The translations under genes and the position numbers were made by a program. Positions 11,723 through 20,868 of a stretch of 64,000 bases of DNA are shown here, in pieces. The stretch lies in contig NW_026251722.1 in assembly GCF_025024155.1 (NCBI RefSeq), forward strand, positions 124,001-188,000, in the 5' to 3' direction. Source of the stretch: Gamsiella multidivaricata (taxonomy: Eukaryota; Mortierellomycota; Mortierellomycetes; Mortierellales; Mortierellaceae). Position 1 is the first letter of the stretch. The number at the start of each line of letters is the position of its first letter. The notes under the pieces were generated by a model. It was not told the origin of the DNA. It searched no databases and saw nothing but the letters and a program-made list of their open reading frames with translations.

Positions 11723-13096
11723 ATGCGGGAACGAAAGGGAATCGCCACAGGGCTAGCTTGCCTCATCATTGTCTCGCTGGTGCTTCTCCAGCTTTATTCC
11801 AGAGAAGTCGCAGAGACCCCTATCCCCGGATTAACCACCAAACCCAATGTATTACCACCACTTAAACCACTCAATTACCGAGGCACAAACAAAGAAGACG
11901 ACTACAAGAGTCCATTCAATATCGAAAACTTCTGTAACAACATGCCAGAACACCGTCGACACCCCAGAGGCATCCTGATTACAGACAAGCCCAAGGGTGT
12001 ACCCCTCAAAATGTTCTTCTGGCGCCAGATGATGTTCGGCAGCGAGGTCGACTGGGCGATCGAATCCCGGACCCTGTGCCCCTTCCCGCCGGAGCTTCAG
12101 CCCTTCTTCGACCACTACCTCAAAGCACATATCAAGAACGACTCCATTCACTGGGAGACAGGGTACGCACCCTGCTGGTTCTGGACTAACTGGCTGGGTA
12201 CGGCCGATGATATACACCGAGAGTGCTATACGGAGGCGAACGGGGTGGTGCCGTACATCGTCACCAACAACTATACGTCGTTCCGCGACTTCGACATTAT
12301 CTACTTTGACTACCCCTTTTACGACAACATCCCAGAGGCGCCTTACTTTGACAGCGGCAGGATGCCACCGCGTGTTGCGCATCAGAAGTGGGTCATGCGA
12401 TTCCATTCAGAGTCCATCGGATACTACCCAAGCGTAGCGTTGCCTCAATACATCCAACAATTCGACTTTACGTTTGGCAGTCCCGGCCAGTTGATGGATC
12501 TTCCCTTGCCACTGCAGTACATCAGTGAGAAAGGTGCGCTTGATATGGCGAATGTAGAGCCCAAGGTCCCATTCGACAAGAAACCCGACCATTATATGGC
12601 CTTCGTGGTCTCGAATTGCTGGCCGAAGAACAACCGCAACGAGCTCATGGATGATCTAGTCAAAAAATTCGGTGCCCATTCGTACGGCAATTGCATGAAC
12701 AACAAGAAAATCCCCAAGGAGATGACGGACGGCATGGACTGGGAAAACGCCAAGACGCAAACGATCGCCGCCTACCCTTTCGCACTCGCGGCTGAGAACT
12801 CGAACTGCCTGGGCTATGTGACGGAGAAGATCTATAATGTCTACGCCGCGGGTGCGATTCCTCTCTACTTGGGAGCGCCTGATATTACGGATTATGTACC
12901 GGAGGGCAGTTATATTGATGCGAGCGACTTTAGGGACACGGACGAGATCATCAGCTACATGAAGACGGTAGATCGATCACAGTTCTACAAATGGAAGGAT
13001 GAGGTCAAGAAGGACGTGAAAAAATTCTGTAAAAAATGCTTCGCTCCAGCGTCGACGGATGAGTGTATCATCATGGAGAACATACGCTACGTTTGA
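11723..13096 (+). CDS. Alpha-(1,3)-fucosyltransferase-like glycosyltransferase, GT10 family
   Basis: Predicted type II Golgi glycosyltransferase that moves fucose from GDP-fucose onto a glycan. A single exon gives 457 residues from the ATG at 11723. I prefer this start to the in-frame ATG at 11432 because it gives the classic short basic tail plus one signal-anchor (MRERKG, then GLACLIIVSLVLLQLY). The lumenal part carries the GT10 signature FALAAENSNCLGYVTEKIY followed by GAIPLYLGAPDI (about residues 350-385), including the Glu-Asn and Lys that contact GDP in this family. The acceptor-side motif RFHSESIGYYPS lies near residue 235. Several Cys residues near the C-terminus (CKKCFAPASTDEC) fit the family's disulfides. 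It has no introns, unlike its neighbours. The exact linkage and acceptor are unknown. GDP-mannose 4,6-dehydratase, which makes its donor precursor, lies 4 kb downstream. Confidence 0.87.
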   Translation: MRERKGIATGLACLIIVSLVLLQLYSREVAETPIPGLTTKPNVLPPLKPLNYRGTNKEDDYKSPFNIENFCNNMPEHRRHPRGILITDKPKGVPLKMFFWRQMMFGSEVDWAIESRTLCPFPPELQPFFDHYLKAHIKNDSIHWETGYAPCWFWTNWLGTADDIHRECYTEANGVVPYIVTNNYTSFRDFDIIYFDYPFYDNIPEAPYFDSGRMPPRVAHQKWVMRFHSESIGYYPSVALPQYIQQFDFTFGSPGQLMDLPLPLQYISEKGALDMANVEPKVPFDKKPDHYMAFVVSNCWPKNNRNELMDDLVKKFGAHSYGNCMNNKKIPKEMTDGMDWENAKTQTIAAYPFALAAENSNCLGYVTEKIYNVYAAGAIPLYLGAPDITDYVPEGSYIDASDFRDTDEIISYMKTVDRSQFYKWKDEVKKDVKKFCKKCFAPASTDECIIMENIRYV

Positions 13097-13333
13097 AGTA
13101 GAGGAACGGCCAACTTGAGAACATCAACCACACAGCATCACCTAGAATCATTCCTCTTATATATTTATAATAATATTGAATCATAAATCCTTGATTTGAA
13201 GGTTTGAACGGGACGTACATTGTTTGAGCAGAAGCTGCTTAACTTGTTCGTACAAGGTCCGTGCCCCCAAGGGGACCTGATGTCCATCTGAGCTGCCCTT
13301 CGCTCGCAAGGACGGTGTTTTCAGAAATCCTAT

Positions 13334-14091
13334 TCAGAGCTTTTTTTCAATCCTCTCAATAGAGTTTACTTGTAGGTGTGAAAACCTCATTCTACTCTTG
13401 TCTGATATGCTATCTTCAATGGTTGTGACAACACGCGGTGGGGAATGACCAGAGAGCACGAGCATTTCGAATCTATCACTCCCGTTCTGGTTGCTTGTTA
13501 TCGATGGACCACTTGCTGCTGTCGTGACCATTGGTCATACACGAGGTCCTACTTTATTTTGACACCCCATGTCTCCGGCTGCCAATGGTTGGGTGCTGTT
13601 GAAGCAAGGATGCTGAGCGGGACCCAAGCATTGGGATCGATAGTAGTACGCAAGCCCATGTATGTTCTTGCATGGAGAATAAAGGAGTTTATCATGCGAC
13701 TGGCATCACAAGTGAGGTGATATGGATAGTCCGGAAGGAGATTGACGTTGACCCTTGGAGTAGCACTGATGATCTCCCACTGAAAGGTTTGCTCATCACT
13801 GCTATTGGTTTCAAGTAGGACGAACCAGTCTGTATAGCTCATAGAAGACCAGGACACATCCTAAGCTCCGTAGTATACACATGCAGCAGCATATATTCGC
13901 TCTCTATTTGTGGCCACGCAGAACGGCTGCAGAACACTAATCGTCATTTCACTGTCCAATTCCGACATGCCGCGTCGAGACGGGTGATGATGATATGTTG
14001 AATGAGGCGAATCGAAATTGACTACGGCCGTAAAGTGAGATGAGTGCAGGCTGGCGATAGAGCTACGGTCGATATGTGGTGTAACATGCAC
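13334..14091 (-). CDS. Uncharacterised multi-exon frame, possibly a decayed gene
   Basis: I do not recognise the family. On the minus strand, three protein-like segments follow one another. The first is 14091-13861 (includes MSELDSEMTISVLQPFCVAT). The second is 13857-13549 (includes MSYTDWFVLLETNSSDEQTF, then LPDYPYHLTCDASR and PETWG). The third is about 13510-13334 (SGPSITSNQNGSDRFEML to a TGA). The first two are in the same frame and are separated only by a TAG; the second and third could be joined by a short GTGTCA...CAG intron of about 47 nt. Either the TAG lies in an intron I cannot place or the gene is broken. The middle segment has the look of a compact beta-rich domain, but I cannot name it. 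Confidence 0.35.
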
Positions 14092-14173
14092 AGTAATGGT
14101 TTGCAGCTTTGAGCATTCAATATTTATTGTTAACAGCGCTTCATTGAGTATAGTGCTGGGAATGTTGGTGTTT

Positions 14174-15641
14174 TTAATGCGCTGTAATATGATCCGCGCG
14201 GGATTGCTCCTCTATCAAGCTGGCGGTTCGTGTTCTCGCTTCTCGGACTCTTGTGCTTCCTGTGGGTGTCGTTACTGGCTCGCCCTGGCTGTCGTTCGCT
14301 GCTCGAAAGTAGTTCTGCATCTGCTGCGCTCTGGATGATATTGACTGTTGCTGGCTCTTCTTCTGCTGCTGATACACGATCGTTGTGATGCTGCTGCTGC
14401 TGCTAATGCCAGACGACGCTGACTTGGTTAAGAGACTTGATTCCGACTTGCATTCCACAGCCTTGTCTTCAGAGGCCAATATCGCATCGACAGCCTTGGC
14501 CGGTTTCCTTCTCCGGAGCCGGATTTGCTGGTTGACCCAGTCAATAAAGAACTTGAAGTTCATGACCGACTTGAAGATAAGGAAAGCCTTGTCCGCTGTA
14601 TGCATATCAGCTCGGTTCATGACCAGCTCGTGTGTGAGTGCAAAATCCCATAGAACCCTGAAGAGTACAAAGGTCCCTCCAAAGAGGATGTCGTTCCTCA
14701 AAGATTTGTAAATGAAGCCCAGGCCCATGATGAGTGTAGGAACTTTGAGTTCATCATGCAGGACAAATGAAGAAAGACGAGAAGGGGTTAGGAATGTAAA
14801 AAAAAGGAGTCCGCAGTGCTGATAGAAACTACTATGGCTTCCAGTCGTCCCTCCCAAAACAAAACAAAAAAAAAATGAGAGGCTGGAAAAACACCGACCG
14901 CTACTTACTTTCAAGGATCATAAACGAGGCAAAGATGTGGGACTTGCCGGAAACGACAGTGTAGTAGCAAATGCCCGTGTACACGGTATGATGGAACCAT
15001 CCAGCCAAGAAGGTGACCCTCTCGCGGTAATGAAGCAGACCACATACCATATCCAAGATCAGGTAACAGGCAAAGAAGGTGACGGCCACTTGTGACATCC
15101 AACTGTCCGATGGTGTAAAGCACAGATCGAAAAACCACCTTGAGTGACGGAGGGCCGTCCATGATGTCGAGTAAGAAGCGTCGTGTGCCTTGTAAAGTGC
15201 GATGATCTTCTCAGCATCCATGGGCAATTGTTCCGCTTTTTTTTGGTCGTGCAATGGCCACTGCTTCGTTGAGAGAGTAGGATCCAAAGCAACCACGATG
15301 GTACCCTGCGGATTCAATTTGGGATCTGGTGTGGGCTGGAATGTGATATCGTGTCGATAGAATTGCCCACTGCTAGTAGTGTTATAGTGACCACTGACAA
15401 GGCTGTAACTCTCGTATGGAACTGGCTCAGAAAAGACTGTCCGTAAGCTGCTGAAAGTCGCGTACGGCCCTAGCACAGACACAACTGCTGCGGTCATCAG
15501 GGTCAGGACCCAAGAGAGACGCTTGCGGTTCTTTCCGATAAAAGGCACAAAGGCCTTGATGAGATAAAAGTAGGTGAGATGGACTCCGAAGCTAGTGAGA
15601 ACCATATACAGATGCTCTGTGGTGAGAATAACTGGCGCCAT
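14174..15641 (-). CDS. TLC-domain (TRAM-LAG1-CLN8) membrane protein
   Basis: Predicted ER-type multi-pass protein with a TLC domain, a fold used by ceramide synthases and by lipid-composition regulators (TLCD/TMEM56 type). Two exons, 15641-14909 and 14742-14174, give 433 residues. Segments in order: LTSFGVHLTYFYLIKAFVPF, a second helix (LSWVLTLMTAAVVSVLGPYA), a soluble loop of about 100 residues, then VAVTFFACYLILDMVCGLLH, the LAGWFHHTVYTG His-His core typical of TLC domains, SHIFASFMILES, and two late helices (MGLGFIYKSLRNDIL; GGTFVLFRVLWDFAL). The C-terminal ~110 residues are Ser/Gln-rich and likely cytosolic. The large loop and missing canonical LAG motif argue against a ceramide synthase; lipid sensing or trafficking is more likely. 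Start chosen as the ATG (MAPVILTT) closest to the first helix. Confidence 0.75.
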
Positions 15642-16542
15642 GGTTTGGTTGTATGTGTCTGCTTGATGAGTTCTTGTCCCGCACCGTTGCTGTTTCGTAG
15701 ACAATGCCAATATGATCACGGCAAGGTCGAGGAGTATGTGAAAAGAACAAAAAGATGGATGTGAAGAAGCGATATTGAGTTCGGTTCTGTGCTCCTTTTA
15801 TATAGTTTTCTTCGCTCAGAAAAAGGGGCCGGCGTACCGTACGTACTCTAGAGAGAAGCAAATCCGAATCGACGAAAAGCACAACAAACGATTTGATCCC
15901 TTTCAGGAACGCGCCTGAAATGGCTGCTTCTCATTCGTACGGACGATGGAGAGGTATCAACAAAAGAAGTCTCCAGTGTAAACAATAAAACGAGCACAGG
16001 CATCCATTTGTAGAGTACTAACCCTGCTGGACACACGGATCCCTGCCAGGGGGTCTTCCTCTCCCAACATCCTTCGCGATACACGAACACGCATGGAACA
16101 TGTCCTGCTGCACAAGGACGGGATGATTAGCACAGACATTTTAAGATGTACGATGGATAGCCAGCCAGCCATGAGTAAACGTGGACAGATAATGTTATTC
16201 AAGCGAACTGTGGTCCTAGACCGCGCGGAATTCTCAGCAACAACCTCTCTGCGGTTTCTCCTGTGAAGATTAGCCAAAATACAATAATACTTTAGGACTA
16301 AAGGGATCCAACTGTGCAGACCCTTAGTAACGCTCTTCTCGATATGATGCTGTGGAAGGGCAGAGCTTTAGGACGATACCTCGTCATTATAAGGGAAGAT
16401 ATAATTTTGCACGCGTTAACCCTCAATAAGACACTGAAAATCTAGGCAGCTATCATAACCCTGATATGCACCTCACAAACTCATATGCACGTAACCCAGC
16501 AGCACTACTCTTTTCCTCATAAACGAAACAGACCACACCATC
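15642..16542. other. Intergenic, nothing recognised
   Basis: It presumably holds the promoter of the TLC-domain gene. Open frames are short and lack protein-like composition or splice continuity. Confidence 0.5.
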
Positions 16543-16876
16543 ATGGATAAACAGACTCTGGCAACCATGTAAGTAGCTCTCAAGGCCGCATTGACCAATT
16601 CACAGCAGCAACCTATCCTACGCTCTTTTCCTCACTGAACACACGGACGTATTCTTCATGGCAGCAATCAGCGAGAATGCAGCAGGGATCGTTAAGAGTT
16701 CGTGCGCACACAGCAACTTTGGTGTGCATCTTCACATTCACTGTGGTAATGGGTACATTAGATTCTCCAGCTAACGTATCGCAGTCAACGTAGCAAAGAT
16801 CGTGAACACAGTAGTTCCGAAGGGAATTCAACAAGTCCGCGCCAACGTTCATCACTTGAAGTAGATCAGTGTCGCT
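16543..16876 (+). CDS. Small three-exon protein, uncharacterised
   Basis: A tidy spliced frame that I cannot name. The ATG at 16543 sits in a good context (CATCATGG). Exon 1 ends in ACCAT before GTAAGT, and a ~38-nt intron ends in CACAG. Exon 2 reads SNLSYALFLTEHTDVFFMAA then AGIVKSSCAHSNFGVHLHIH. A ~45-nt intron (GTAATG to CGCAG) follows. Exon 3 reads VNVAKIVNTVVPKGIQQV and stops at TAG near 16876. The total is about 80 residues. Codons favour C in third position, like the real genes around it. The complementary strand of the same stretch is also open, so only one of the two may be real. Confidence 0.35.
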
Positions 16877-17047
16877 TGAGTGTTCCTGCGATGCAACCAA
16901 CCCATTGGGCGCGTAGGTTGGGTCTGAGACCGGCTTCCATTGAGGCGGACCAAACTTTCGACTGAAGACGGTCGTCCAATGGAACGTTATTTTTGGTGGC
17001 CAATCTTCTTCGCCAACCTTATTTAAAGTGGCTTGCAAAGTTTCCAA
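16613..17047 (-). CDS. Antisense open frame without ATG, uncharacterised
   Basis: Minus-strand frame of about 145 codons, open further upstream past 17047 but with no ATG near its 5' end, so if real it needs an upstream exon. The part at 16876-17030 is the most protein-like (LNKVGEEDWPPKITFHWTTV, then KFGPPQWKPVSDPTYAPNG). It overlaps the small plus-strand frame and runs into the promoter of the dehydratase. I cannot assign a family. Confidence 0.25.
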   Translation of the reverse strand: METLQATLNKVGEEDWPPKITFHWTTVFSRKFGPPQWKPVSDPTYAPNGLVASQEHSSDTDLLQVMNVGADLLNSLRNYCVHDLCYVDCDTLAGESNVPITTVNVKMHTKVAVCARTLNDPCCILADCCHEEYVRVFSEEKSVG

Positions 17048-17131
17048 TTTATGAATATGAATAAATGGTGGTTGGTCCCTGACCTTTTCTTCACACTTAA
17101 TCCTTTCCCTCGCCCCCCAATATCATCAGCC

Positions 17132-18628
17132 ATGTCCTCCCCTATCGAAGTCGTCAACATGTCCCCCGAGGACTACCGCAAGCGCAAGGTCGCCCTCATC
17201 ACTGGTATGGATCTTTTTCAGCGTCCTCTCCTTCGAGGCGCCAGGCGAACACTGGTGTGGGAAAGGATGGCGGTCCGTGGTCTTCGGAACCTCGAGTCTG
17301 TTCATCTGATCAGCCCTCATCATCTTTCATCATCATCTTTTCATCATCAATCAGATGAGACACTGACTCATTGCTTCTCCAAATAGGTATTACTGGCCAG
17401 GATGGTTCATACCTTGCCGAGCTTTTGATCGAGAAGGGTTACCAGGTCCATGGTATCATCCGCCGCTCGTCGTCCTTCAATACCGGACGCATTGAGCACC
17501 TCTACAAGGATGCCCATGAGAGTAAGCTACGCAAGCCATTGAGCGTCTGCTCTGTCATGTTCTGGCCACCAATAGAATCTTCATCCTTGTTCAATTGTTC
17601 GATTGCATCTGACACGCCTCTAACACGTCTCTTGCTCGTGTGTATAGACCCCAAGATGCGTCTTCACCACGGTGATTTGACCGACTCGACCTGCCTGGTC
17701 CACATCATCTCCAAGGTCCTTCCCACAGAGATCTACAACTTGGGTGCTCAGTCCCACGTCAAGGTCTCCTTCGATATGTCCGAGTATACCGCTGATGTCG
17801 ATGCCGTCGGAACCCTCCGTCTGCTCGATGCCATCCGCACTTGCGGTTTGGCCCACCTTGTCCGCTTCTACCAGGTAAGACTCGTCCGCTGCTCGCTGCA
17901 TAACACAGCAAAGGGTGGTCCCAGGGTTCATATTCGATATCTAACCTATCCTTTCGTCGTAATAGGCCTCAACGTCCGAGCTTTACGGTCAGGTCCAGGA
18001 GATCCCTCAGAGCGAGACCACTCCCTTCTACCCTCGCTCGCCCTATGGTGTTGCCAAGATGTACGCCTACTGGATCACGATCAACTACCGCGAGGCCTAC
18101 AACATGTACGCTTGCAACGGAATCCTCTTCAACCACGAGTCCCCCCGCCGTGGTCGCACCTTCGTCACCCGCAAGATCACCTGCGCCGTCGCTGCGATCC
18201 ATTTGAAGAAGCAAGAGTGCCTCTACCTCGGAAACTTGGATTCCAAGCGTGATTGGGGTCACGCCCGCGACTATGTCGAGGGCATGTGGAGAATGCTTCA
18301 GCAGGAGACTGCCGAGGACTTTGTCTTGGCCACCGGTGAAATGCACACTGTCCGTGAGTTCGTTGAGAAGTCATTCAAGGCCATTAACAAGACCATCCGT
18401 TGGGAGGGCTCTGCTGAGGAGGAGGTCGGTATCGATGAGGAAGGCAAGATCCGCGTTCGTGTCGATCCCGCTTACTACCGCCCCACCGAGGTCGAGTTGC
18501 TTTTGGGTAACCCCAAGAAGGCCAACGAGAAGCTGGGCTGGAAGCGCCAGGTCGAGTTCGACGCCCTTGTCGAGGAGATGGTCAAGGCTGATTTGGTCGG
18601 TGTTGCTGCCGGCGATGTCTTCAACTAA
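17132..18628 (+). CDS. gmd: GDP-mannose 4,6-dehydratase
   Basis: Converts GDP-D-mannose to GDP-4-keto-6-deoxymannose, the first committed step to GDP-L-fucose, in the cytosol with bound NADP. Four exons (17132-17204, 17387-17521, 17648-17874, 17966-18628) give 365 residues, close to the usual ~370. The short-chain dehydrogenase fold is clear: the nucleotide-binding Gly motif GITGQDG (residues about 25-31, split by intron 1), [25 protein letters not shown] and [14 protein letters not shown]. The catalytic STSEL follows at the start of exon 4 and YGVAK about 25 residues on. [15 protein letters not shown] and the [16 protein letters not shown]-terminal signature are also present. The coding sequence shows strong C-ending codon bias, suggesting good expression. 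The next enzyme, GDP-fucose synthase, is not in the window. It shares the donor-sugar pathway with the GT10 gene upstream. Confidence 0.96.
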
Positions 18629-18884
18629 ACACTTATAGACTTAGAGAGTTGTTGTGTATTTATAAATCTGTCTAAACATTTTTAATGTCATCCCAGGCTG
18701 TGAAGCGCTGCTATTCATCTTTTGATTTCTAGTGAATGACGCGCAACGGTTTGAATGCACTGGTATTGACTATCCAAAATACTCAACCAATCAAACGAAG
18801 GCCAGCCCAGTATCTAGTACCTAGCTCTGTTGAGGTCAAACTTCAGTCAGTACGCGTCCGAGAACACTTTGAATGCAACTCAAA

Positions 18885-19308
18885 AGTTCAAAGCCAGAGC
18901 ACTAACGATGAAGACTCCCTCCCTTGACTGAATGGACGAATAGAGTGCGCTATCTTTATGTCCAAAGACATGAGCGAGTCCAATAACACCGCGGATGATC
19001 GAGGGAGAATTAAGCGTGACCCTCGGGAGTGCAGAGCTACAGGGTGAATTGCAACGTTGATGGTTGCATGCACCGGTGGCCAAAGCTAGCTAGGTCACAC
19101 ACACGTTACTCAAGAAGGAATCTCCCTGTAGCAACCAACCTCGAGATCAGCTCGAAAAATGAGGGCTTGAACGCTGACGTTTTAACTGAGTGTCTTGTAT
19201 GTTGCATTTGACGCTGGCGTAACCGGGGAGCAGATAGGTCGATGATGGTTCCGTTATAACGCTGCTGGAAGGTGTCCGGTTGGCGACAGCTGTGACGATC
19301 TCGATGGG

Positions 19309-19339
<31 letters not shown>

Positions 19340-20031
19340 GACGCAGGATAGGACTAAGGTCAGAATGGGCGCCCACCAGGGCATATCATCCAAGATGGCG
19401 CACATAGCAAGATCTACCGGGGCGACTGAGTCAATACCATCATCTGGGAACTTTGGAATAGACTTGCATGAAGCTGATGTTCAGATTTAAAAGCTGTCGG
19501 ATCTTAAGAGTCCAAGACAAAATGCTACTGTAATACTCGTAATTGAGAGAGCGAAGAAAACGTCCATCTGCAGAGATCCTGACGCCCCGTACTCAGACTC
19601 ATCAAAGCAGCCAATGGAGTTCAGGGCAATGGGAGCAGACAATCTCAATTTCGATCTCTGGTCTTTGTCCTCTTATTGGTGAGCGACATTGGGAGGGAGG
19701 GGGGGGGGGGGGGGGAGATGACCGATGAAGGGAGGCGATAACAAGCGTCGACAGACCAACAAAGCGACAAACTGGTTTGTCTGAGTGGTCAACCCTAGAA
19801 ACACGTCGGCAATGAAGGGCTTCTCAATATTGTACCAAATCCTTTTTTTTATTTTATTGTATTTTATTTTTTTGAAAGAGAACGAGGCGGTCGTGGTGTG
19901 ATCGATATCAATATCAAGAACATTTTGGCAATGATAGAAGAGCTGATTGTTGGAGGCGATGACACTGCCCCAGAATAAACCTAAGAACCGCATGCGGAAG
20001 GCGTTGTACGACACGGAGGGATTATCATGAT
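18885..20031 (-). pseudogene. Decayed oligopeptide transporter (OPT) relic
   Basis: A broken third copy of the OPT genes that follow. At its 5' end (20031) it keeps an intact-looking acceptor and the exon-2 start seen in the intact copies (ATCATGAT..., then a FRMRFLGLFW version of FRMWSLGLFW). Further on it retains KPFIADVFLGLTTQTNQF, the MPWWA block, a degenerate IVTAVANRTPSSS block and a version of the ASVIWGAIGPARMFG block near 18960-19010. Large internal parts are missing, several frame changes occur, and a 27-nt A run (19313-19339) and a 17-nt G run (19699-19715) interrupt it. No exon 1 was found. The exon-2 start resembles the 25330-27613 gene more than the 20869-23291 gene. Confidence 0.8.
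19699..19715. repeat. 17-nt poly(G) tract
   Basis: An uninterrupted run of 17 G inside the OPT relic. It is unusual in this A/T-homopolymer-rich spacer and a likely site of sequencing or replication slippage. Confidence 0.85.
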
Positions 20032-20868
20032 CTAGTTGAGGCAGGAGGCCGATGGTTTGATGCAGGGCATATGCTTCTTGCCATTTGAAAGAAGCAGGGG
20101 AAATCTGATGTCGCGGAAAGAAGGCAGTAGCTCGAGTTAAGGAAGAACGAAAGGCTGCAGCAATGTCACAGAGTGAGAACTGAAGCTGCGTTCTCGTGAA
20201 GGTAGTGTATGTATGGTGGTGATAACACCAGTAGAGGTCAGCGCCTCTCCCTCCCCCTTATCGGTAAGAGGACAAGGGTGTACTAAAAGAGCTATTATAC
20301 ATAGGATACATAGTATACGTCGCATATATGGGACTTTGGGCGTAAAGAGAGGGACTTTTAATTTGGTCCTTGCCCCGCCTCATTTATCCTAGGACAGCAG
20401 CTCGGAAACTTTCTCTGACGCGTTCCTAGTTAATCTACCGTAAGCTCTGACACCCGTAAACATAAACATTGTCTCCAACAGCAACAATAGCCGTTCTAGT
20501 CTATCTGAGCACATCGGAACCCACAATAATGTTGTGGCACCATGCGTTCCCAGCGGAGCTCGTTCAAACGCGCTCAGACAAGATGACTGACGGACTCTAA
20601 AAAGCTCACTTGTTTATTCCCCGAAGCTGCAACAGCTGACTTTAACCCCCTGTCTTTGTCCCTGCCCTCTACAGAAACAAAACTGCCCCACAAACAAAAA
20701 AGAAAAAAATGGAACTCAATACATTTGGATAAATGCGCAAAAACGGTTGTGATGAATATATTACAGATTTTAATGATGATAATAGTAATAATGCTGGGTT
20801 GTTTTTTACATGGCTGACATGCATCTATCGTTACTTGGCTGGATGTCATGATACATTAGACAACATTA

